A program made the translations under genes and the position numbers. A DNA stretch of 64,000 nucleotides from Tetrapyrgos nigripes (Eukaryota > Basidiomycota > Agaricomycetes > Agaricales > Campanellaceae). Positions within the stretch are counted from its first letter, which is position 1, and the number at the start of each line of letters is the position of its first letter. Location of the stretch: assembly GCA_013368315.1 (NCBI GenBank), contig JAACJM010000056.1, positions 186,001 through 250,000 on the forward strand. Direction: 5' to 3'. Below the pieces are notes generated by a model that saw only the letters and a program-made list of their open reading frames with translations, was not told where the DNA came from and did no database searches. Of the stretch, positions 56,278-64,000 are shown piece after piece.

Positions 56278-57425
56278 TGGAGAGTGGACAAGAAAGGGTG
56301 GAATGACGATTCTTCCGCCTCTTCTTATAACGCAGCTCTCCGGCAGTCATAAGAACGATCATAGGGACAGATTTGCAGTCATCATGGAATGCTGCGAATC
56401 ACTCTCTTTGAGGTAGGCAGAAAGCATTCAATACTCACACATCCCGCCTATATATAACTCTCCCAACTCATCCTAAAAATATCGCACTCTTGAAAAGGGT
56501 ACGGCCTTCCTTCAGCGGCGTCAAAGAACTGCAGATTTGAGAAGTGTGCCAAGTGAAAATTGTGAGACACCTACAAGATATTATCTGTGCCAACGCCTTC
56601 AAAGCGCCTTCCACTCAACTTCCACTTGTCGCGGCCTCCAAAGATAGATCATTATTACTGTGATTTCCTGAGGAACGAAATTGACTTGACATTGGCAGAA
56701 AGTTGGTCCTGGAGAGCTCGAGAAAACTTGATGCCAGACAAGAGACAGGGCCTTTCTCAAAGTAGAGCTTTGCATATGGTCTATGAGGAGAAGAGTAGTT
56801 CGCCAAATTAAGACCGTCGAATTCGAAACTACACGGATATGAGGCGTTGATGAGGCGACTTCGTCAGGAACATTCCTTTGTGACGAAAAAGGAAGAAAAC
56901 TGACGACATCCCCTGACCCTCCTGAACCAATCGAATCTTCTGCTTTTGAGAATAGGCCCAGGCCGAACAAACAGCTGTCAACCTATACCCTTCATTCCCT
57001 GTAACTCTTCTTCCTCTTAAGCCTCCTCATTGCGATAATGCCCGAGTACAAGTTGGTCGAAAAAAGAGATATTAATCCTCTTCCTCCCGGGGCATTGTCA
57101 TCGACTTAACTTTCTGAAGCCTCGGATTGGACTGAGAACGACTGCCCGACTGCCTTCTGTAGTCTCCAGCTGCAGGCGGACAGATGCACGTCTTTGCTTA
57201 AGCTTAATAAGCACGTCCTTTCAGCAGGGGTCCTTGTGAAGTACACTATATCCAGAAGCAAATAAACAGCTGTATGTTAAGCAGGTAAGTTGTATGCGTA
57301 AATGTCATTAATCCCAGTAGATCATGAATATGTATGTACTTCTACAAAGGCCTCAACTTCCAATCATACAGTGCAACAAGCAAGCTTATCAGTCACCATA
57401 TGACAACCTCACATCATTATCCACA
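56278..57425. other. Gene-free region between GMC copy 2 and the chitinase
   Basis: Holds the GMC promoter with a TATATATA run (56449-56456) about 170 bases before its ATG, and the chitinase 3' flank. No gene or repeat was recognised. Confidence 0.5.
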
Positions 57426-59558
57426 TTACCACACCAACACCGACCCTAGAACACCCGTTATCCCAACTGCGACCGGCCAGTTACTGAGTCCAAAGACAAA
57501 GGAAGAAGCGGAGTTTTCGGCGTTCCCTCCTTGCGTCGTCGTCCCTGAACCACCAGGACTATCAGGTATCGCAGAACGGATAGCATCAATCAACACATCT
57601 CCCGAATCGCCTCCAACTTCCCACACAGCGAACCCTGCGAGTGAGGAATTGGCGATGAAGGCGCCCTGGTTTGCGATGCGAGTGTCAGCAAGTCGTACGA
57701 ATGGTATGAGAGGATATGGAGAGACAACTCTACTCACTTTGATTGCAAGAGATTTGGCATTATCATACGAAATGAGGGTTTCGTTGTTGGGATTGTACAC
57801 AAATGGCTGTTACCGTGTTACCAATTGAAGATGAGCGATTCCAAGTCGGAGCGAGCAGAATACCAAGGTGTCATGAGACAAGAATAAGAGCAAGCGATTC
57901 GTCAGTAAGCGTCAAAACATGCAAGCAATTGGGAGGGAAAAAGGCAAAAGCAAAAACAGCACAGAAAAATGAAACAAGATTTTACAAACAGGGAAACTAT
58001 GTACTCACCATTTGTGCACACGAGTCCCAACCATAGACCATACCTTCCTCGCCATCTGCTTGCACCTCCGATCCGTCCTCCGTCAAATAACCTCCCTCTA
58101 TGAGACCCCTAAAAGCCCAAGTTCCACCCGCGTTGACGTGATTCCCACACGCATCGTCTCCTGCACCGGCATCCCATTTGTCTCCAATGGGAGTGAGAGA
58201 AGGAGTGTAAGGTGGATAAGCCGCAAGGATACGAGAAGGAGTAGATGAATCTGCACGTTTTACGGGTGCAACTGAGGAGGAAGAAGGGGACGAGTCCGAT
58301 GAAGTGGAAGAGAAAGACGAGGTAAAGTTGAAGACGGTCGAACTGGCACTTGAGCTTGAAGCAGAGAAGGACGGTGATGACGACGAAGCCGAGAATGTCG
58401 AAGACGGCGAGGAAGACGAAGATGACGAGCCGGAACCAGAGCCATTGGGTGATGATGCAAATGCATCCTTCTTGGCAACATGGAAACCATGTCCATAAGC
58501 AGCGATACCGAGGACAATTTTGTCAGCAGAGAAACCTGCATCAATCCATGCGGCTACTGCGGTTTTGGCTGACCCACGTCTCCGTTTCTGAGCCAACTGG
58601 GAGTTCGAACTGGAGGATGAAGGCGAATCGACAGGAGACCAAGACTCTGGAGTCTGGTCGCATGTATCATCCAAAGGAGCGTGAGATCCTGCTCGAGGAA
58701 CGACTTGCGAGTCCGTGACGTTATTTTCGGTAGATGTCAAGGCAAATGCGTATGGGACCGCTGGATTCCATATATCATAGTTCATAATCGCTATGAAGTC
58801 AAGGACACTGGCAAGTGAAGAGAGGTATCCCGAGGCACCGGGTTTGGGAGTAGAGCCATAGGCTTTCGTAGAGTTGCTGGAATCAGGGAATGCGGAGTAG
58901 TTGGAGGGGTTTAAGAACGTGGAAGCAAAGTACTCGGTGAAAGTAAAGTCGTAGGGGTAAGGTGTAGTTGGTACAGCAGCTGAAAGAATGAGTGTTGCGC
59001 CAAGGGAATCTTGACGGAGGAGTTGCAAGTACGAAATGAAGTTTGGTACATCGGAAGACGAGGGAGAGACTGCGTTGCAGCCAAGACCTTGACGATTTGG
59101 GAATTCCCAACTACATGCTGTGTTAGCAAGACGAAAAGGAAATGCAGTAAGCAACCCTACTCAAAGTCTATGCCATCCAAACCATACTTCTTTGCCAACT
59201 CTACAGTTGCATTGACCAAATTTTTTCTCTGTTCTTCGCCATCAACTAGCGTCGAAAAGGACCTCGAGCCTCCCCATCCTCCCAAGGACAACAAGGCTTT
59301 GACACCATGATCATGTGCAGCACTGACGAACTGGGGTAACAGGGTCTCGTCGCCGGGTGTCAAAACGAGAGGGCTGGACGGGTCGTCGGTTGACGGTGTC
59401 GCAAAGGCATACGTCATGTGAGTGTATTTTGACCAAGAAACGGACGACAGAGGAACGTCGGAGACATGGTAACCAGTATACCACCCTGTAAAGATAGAGG
59501 ATCCATAGACGCAGACGGGCGTAAAGAGAAGGAGAGACGAGACAGTGGGCAGCCGCAT
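57426..59558 (-). CDS. Secreted GH18 chitinase, probably GPI-anchored
   Basis: Four exons (59558-59161, 59110-58009, 57806-57738, 57665-57426) give 602 residues; an in-frame ATG at 59576 adds six. Signal peptide MRLPTVSSLLLFTPVCVYGS. GH18 landmarks in order: FTGWYTGYHV, THMTYAFATP, VKALLSLGGWGGSRSFST (SxGG), YGLDGIDFDWEFPN (catalytic DxxDxDxE), LDFIAIMNYDIW and IVLGIAAYGHGF, GMVYGWDSCAQM, SLAGFAVWEVGGDSGDVL. The first intron splits the third Asp codon of the active-site motif. A Ser-rich insert of about 65 residues (58300-58460) sits after AAYGHGF, in the loop leading to the small inserted domain. A hydrophobic C-terminus (VAVGITGVLGSVLVW) after a small-residue stretch fits GPI anchoring. It hydrolyses chitin, probably at the cell wall. 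Confidence 0.86.
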
Positions 59559-59576
59559 CGTTGTCAGAGGGAACAA

Positions 59577-60001
59577 GAAATTATTTAAATACTTTCTATG
59601 TGGAGTAATTTTTTGTATTAGATCCCAACATGGAAGTTTTTTTCAGCGTCGTTTCAGCTGCATGCAGGCTTGGTATTAGTGTCATAGAGAGGATGGTAAA
59701 GAGAACAGAGGTCGCGATAGGAGGTTTAACCCAACTAAGGAATTCGAATTAAGTTGTTGACGTGCAAGACGCATGCCGCGGTGGCGACCAATAGTGAGCA
59801 GACAACCTTGGATGTATATAGTAAAGAATAGACCGAAAGAAAAAATGCTAGATACAGCAAGTAGAAAAAGAATGCAAATGCGACGAAAAAAAAGCCAACT
59901 GAAAGAACGAGAAGATATGCGAAAGAGAAAAACGAAAACTAGAATTGTAGCAGTTCCTTGCGTTCATCCATCCAACCATCCAATATCAATAAATAGATCC
60001 T
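59577..60001. other. Short region between the chitinase and the large protein
   Basis: Chitinase promoter (TATTTAAATA at 59582-59591) and 3' flank of the next gene. Nothing else was seen. Confidence 0.45.
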
Positions 60002-63000
60002 TTAATACCCAGTCCCAAAGCTCATTAAAGCCAGGCTACCACACCAAATAGTCTCCATGACCGCACTCCCCAACGGCGTCAACTTCACTTCCAAGGACCG
60101 CAACCTCTGCGCATCAAACTCCTCCGAAAACCTTCCCAGAGGAAGAGGATCGTCATTTACTCCACCTTCACCTCCTGCCGCTTGTTTCACAACAGAACAA
60201 AGACCCAGCTGTATCAACGCTTCAGGATCAAACTCTAACCCTGTCTCCCTCGAGTTGCAATTCGCCAACCGGCATCCGCGAACCGAGATGTCTATGTCTG
60301 TGGGGTCTGTTGGAGGATCGTAGTGGCGTGGAGCTGAAGGTCGAGCCTTGTATGCCTCCTCTAGAGACCCAGTGACAATTAAACCTTCTTTCGGAAGCGT
60401 AACACGTATACCCTGGAGCTCTTCATGAGAGACGATGAACGCCACAACATGGAAAGAAGATAGCAGCATATTTATCGGCCCAGTATGATCCTTTTCCTTC
60501 CCTCTCTGACTCCCCTCCTCCTTCTGCGTAGACTTGAAGAACACCAGCAAATACGTCCTCTCTTCTTCCGGCATCTCGGGTAACACGAACGGAGTGCTTC
60601 TCTGAGAATAAAAATCGGTCTCCTCTGGCCATAGAGGAAGAATCATGAACAACGCATCCCGAGGAACGAAACTAATCACGTCATGTTCCTCCGCAATCTT
60701 CTTCTGACCTAACCATCCTTTGCCCTTATCTTTCTTCTTCTCTCTCTCTACACTCTCCTGAAGATGATGGCTATAGTTGCTCGCAACACTATCCAACCGC
60801 TGTCTTCCTGGCTTGTTGAGCTTTTGCTCGCGTTCACGTTCATGGATCGGAGGTAACAATCCAATGTGCTCAAAGGACGTTTCCAGATTATCGAGCATTT
60901 TGAGCCGCTGGACTTGGACATCTTCACCACGAAAGCTTGGCATTGTTGGAGACGCAGGGGCAGGAGCTGAGCCACTCCCTGAAGAGTTGATCGTGCTATT
61001 GACACTAGTAACACTATTCGTGGTCGTACCAGTCACTCGAGACGAAGTAACTGAAGACGAAGGTGTACTAGAGCTATCCTTGAACAGCCTCTTCAATAGA
61101 AATAAACCCGGCTTAGACTGTGCGGTCTGTTGGGATGGCGATACCCGCTGTACAGAGCTCTCTGGCTGGGTTTGGGGTTGGGTAGGCGAAGTACGAGAGT
61201 GCTGAGGTTGACCAAGGCTACGCAGTCGGGGTCTCGTTGGACGCTGCTGGTGCTGTTGTTCCGGATGTGTATGATGTCTAGGAGAAGTAGGTGACGATTC
61301 CGACTTTGTATGCGACATACTCTGGGTATGCTTCCTGTCGGTGTCCACTTCCAGAGGCTTAGTCGGCTTTTCGGGCATCGATCTGGTTCCTACGGCTGAC
61401 GACGGAAGATGAGACGTCCCAGAACTCGAACTCTTGCGCGACAATGGAACAAACCCAGACAGCACATCCGGGTAAGGACCAGGAACAGCATTATCACCAC
61501 GTCCCCCACTTCTACCACCTAGGATAGATTCACTTTTCTGTTTGGTCACTGCTGAAGGAGCTTTGGCACGAGTTCTCGGGGAGTGCTTATCCTTCTCTCT
61601 CTCCTTCTCTTTCCCCTTCCCTTTCCCCTTGCCAGACCTATCTCTCTCAGACCTCTCTTTCTCCTTAGCACGTTCCCTCTCCCTGTTGTCCCTCTCTCTC
61701 TCCTTCTTAACGTTCTTCCTATCAACAGCCAACCCAGCGCCAACCAATAAATTCTTTGTATCTCTCGCTTTCGAATACGCATCAAAAAACTGCTCTTGCA
61801 CCTCTCGAGTCGCAAGCATCACGATTTGACTGCGTTTGGAACCTGAACCACCTGCGCCTGCGCCTGTACTCAACGAAGAGGTTTTTCCTCTCTCTTTATT
61901 TTGTCTGCCCTTCTCTCTATCTCTATCTCTCCTTCCATCACGATCAACATCTCTATCTCTGTGCATAACATTTCCTCTGACACCAGGATCGTTATTACTC
62001 GGGCCTGGATCTAATTTTGAGCTCGGTTTCATACCGAGACTGTTTCCGTTCACTGGGCTACCCGCTCCTACTCCTCCTGGGGCTCCAGTTGCAGGAGACC
62101 TATAGTGCCGACTAATCGAGAATGCCGTGACTTTTGAATGTCGATGTACAATCACAGGTGGATGACGGGCATCAGAATTGATTTTTGATTTCCGCTTCGT
62201 AGATGAAGGAGCGCTGGACTGTGTGGAATTAGCAGTCGCAACAGAAGTGGTAGTAGTAGCGGCAGCGGTAGTGGCATAGGTAGAAGGGATATTGTTACTG
62301 GTAGCATTGACATTGGTAGTATGTGTAGGAGCCGTATGAGTGATTTGATCGGCCAACATGATATTGGCTGTTGTATCGGAACCGACAAAAATAAGTTCAT
62401 CAGAACTTGCTGTCGCGGAATCGGAAGAACCAGCGACTTGAATGTGAGCATGAGTAGGGTTTCCACGCTCATCAGAAGGGTCGGTATTGTGATAATGTGG
62501 GGGATTGGAATGAGGGTCAACAGAAACAGAAGCTTCTTCTGATGCAGACGTAAAATGATTCGCGGAGGAGGATGAGGAGAATGCGAAAGAGGATGTTGAT
62601 AGGGTAGGCTGATGGATCGCCGTGGATTGGGTATGCGGTATTGGCTCGTCTTTCAGCCTTCTGATGACCAGTCTTTGTTGAATATGGCTTCTGTCTTTAG
62701 TAGTTTCCCTTTCTTTGGTGGTGTTGGCGGAATTACGAGATTGTGTCTGCGTTGATTGTCCATGTGCATTGCTAGTTCGGGTTGAGGTACCTAGTTTGGT
62801 AAATGTCAGAAGGTTGTTAGACAGACAGGGTGAAAGATGACGGTCAAATTAATCAAGCTTCTAAGGTTAGACATTGTGCATGCATGCAGTCATATTGCAT
62901 GCACAAGCAGTATATATGAAGAGAGGACGACATGGATAAGCAGATACGACACTCACCCGATGAAATGTCTTCCCTCGCGACTGAAAAATTGCCTAGCAGG

Positions 63001-63950
63001 TAGTTGTGCCATACTTCTTTATCGCCTGGGTATAGTCCCTTCCAAACTTTTTTGCCATGACCAAAGTTCTGGCTCAGATTCTGATAGTGGCTTCTCTCCT
63101 TGTTCTTCTTAATAACCCACTCTCTTCTCAGAGATCCATATCCCTCTCCGATCCATGTCATCAAACCCTTAGTAAAAGGGTCATCCAAAGCGAAAGTACC
63201 CGTCGTCTGAGCTGACAGGATGGAAAGCGGTCGTTCACGCAAAGAGGCTGCACTCGATTCTCGCAGCTGCTGAGCTACAGGTGGTATGGGAAAGATGTGT
63301 TGCTTGGCTTCTGTAGGCGTGGGAGACAAAGGCGAAGGGGAAGGAGAAGGAGAAGGAGTTTGGTACGGGGAAGGCGTCTGCGAGTAGGATCGGGGCTGGG
63401 ATAGATCAGCAAACTGGGTATACTCCTGGACATTTTTCTTATCCGGAGTCGTAGATTTGGACACAAAATCGGGCAGAGAGGAGGATGAGAGATCTCTCAT
63501 GATGTACGGGAGGTTGAACCCAAGCATTGGGTCTGGTGATGGCGGAGAGGAATCATAAGACGGTTCGTCATCCAGGTCCAGCGAGTGTGTAGACGCAAAT
63601 TCGGGAGGGGTAGAGACGGTGGTAGTGGACGGATTGACTGGGCCAAGGAGACGACGCCAGTCATTGGAACTTGCGCGGCTGGATGCCGTGCTAGCCCTTC
63701 GACCATAATAGCTACTACTGCTCATACTCTTCCCACTTCTGACACTGGCAGACGAAGTACCCCATGTTCCTGTGACAGCAGGACCTTCGATATAGGACTG
63801 AGTGTCGAGCTGAACTGAGCCTACTTCTATGCGGTTGGCTGAATCGCCGTCGTCGAGGTCGTAGGTGTAGTCTGAGCGATTGTCGTCGTAATAGGAATCG
63901 CCGTCGTAGTCTCCGTATTGATCAGATTCTTGGAAACGATTGGACGACAT
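60002..63950 (-). CDS. Large low-complexity protein, function unknown
   Basis: Two exons (63950 to about 62957, and about 62791 to 60002) give roughly 1,260 residues. The first exon has an acidic start (MSSNRFQESDQYGDYDGDSY), a Ser/Pro-rich middle and a well-folded-looking segment with FTKGLMTWIGEGYGSLRREW, then NFGHGKKVWKGLYPGDKEVW and HNYLLGNFSV. The second exon is mostly disordered: Thr/Ser/Ala-rich, then Arg/Glu/Lys/Asp stretches (RDRDVDRDGRRDRDREKGR; KERERDNRERERAKEKERSE). The C-terminal 250 residues look folded (HDVISFVPRDALFMILPLWP, YLLVFFKSTQK, LLSSFHVVAFIVSHEELQGI, ending LMSFGTGY). The segments seem familiar from other Agaricomycete proteins, but I cannot name a domain. No signal peptide or membrane helix. 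Confidence 0.7.
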
Positions 63951-64000
63951 TGAGGGCGGGTCATCCGCATGGTGTGAGAGTAAAAGAGTTTGTTGTTGTT
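63951..64000. other. 5' flank of the large protein gene
   Basis: Upstream sequence at the window edge; the promoter lies mostly outside. Confidence 0.4.

Noticed and set aside
59150..59170. Apparent chitinase active-site change to DGIDFE
   Set aside because: It results from reading through an intron; splicing restores DGIDFDWE.
61542..62105. Plus-strand frames rich in Leu/Ser/Phe that look membrane-like
   Set aside because: They are the antisense of Arg/Glu/Lys-rich coding repeats in the large minus-strand gene.

Overview
The window is nuclear DNA of a filamentous basidiomycete, most likely an Agaricomycete. Genes are split by many 45-70 bp GT-AG introns, the conserved families are ones expanded in Agaricomycetes (GMC oxidoreductases, GH92, GH18, F-box/LRR, seven-helix membrane proteins, Ser/Thr-rich single-pass membrane proteins), and the reverse-transcriptase relic is of the kind scattered through mushroom genomes. 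All calls come from reading frames, splice sites and remembered family motifs; no search was run.

Layout: 1-2933 carries the 3' part of a GH92 alpha-mannosidase; 3927-4892 a small secreted eight-cysteine protein; 5460-6775 a decayed reverse transcriptase split by a 420-bp hAT-like MITE with a perfect 8-bp target-site duplication; 7014-7784 a PaiB-like FMN-binding protein; 7954-9643 a broken GMC oxidoreductase. A divergent pair follows: an NCS1 nucleobase-type permease (10192-13051, minus) and a 2-oxoglutarate/Fe(II) dioxygenase (13532-15469, plus). Then come a seven-helix membrane protein (15725-16823, minus) and a 1604-residue repeat-rich protein with a possible Smr-like tail (18057-22994), and a small repeat protein (minus) whose last repeat is out of frame.

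25.3-36 kb is a local duplication zone. Three paralogous Ser/Thr-rich single-pass membrane proteins (minus) end in a conserved PPPAY motif, with an aldo-keto reductase pseudogene between the first two. A second copy of the small secreted protein follows at 36738-37735, downstream of a duplicated promoter block. From 38.8 kb come PRM1 (plasma-membrane fusion in mating), an alpha/beta hydrolase, an F-box/LRR pseudogene, a BI-1/TMBIM membrane protein, an SDR reductase with two frame breaks, two tandem GMC oxidoreductases, a secreted GH18 chitinase probably held by a GPI anchor, and a large conserved-looking protein of unknown function that ends near the right edge.

Functionally the window mixes secreted or surface carbohydrate- and alcohol-active enzymes (GH92, GH18, GMC) with surface proteins, one transport/oxidation pair and mating-fusion machinery. 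No single gene cluster or defence system is evident. The striking feature is turnover: four loci are broken outright (reverse transcriptase, GMC, AKR, F-box), one reductase is probably broken, two other genes have recent tail truncations, and there are several local duplications.
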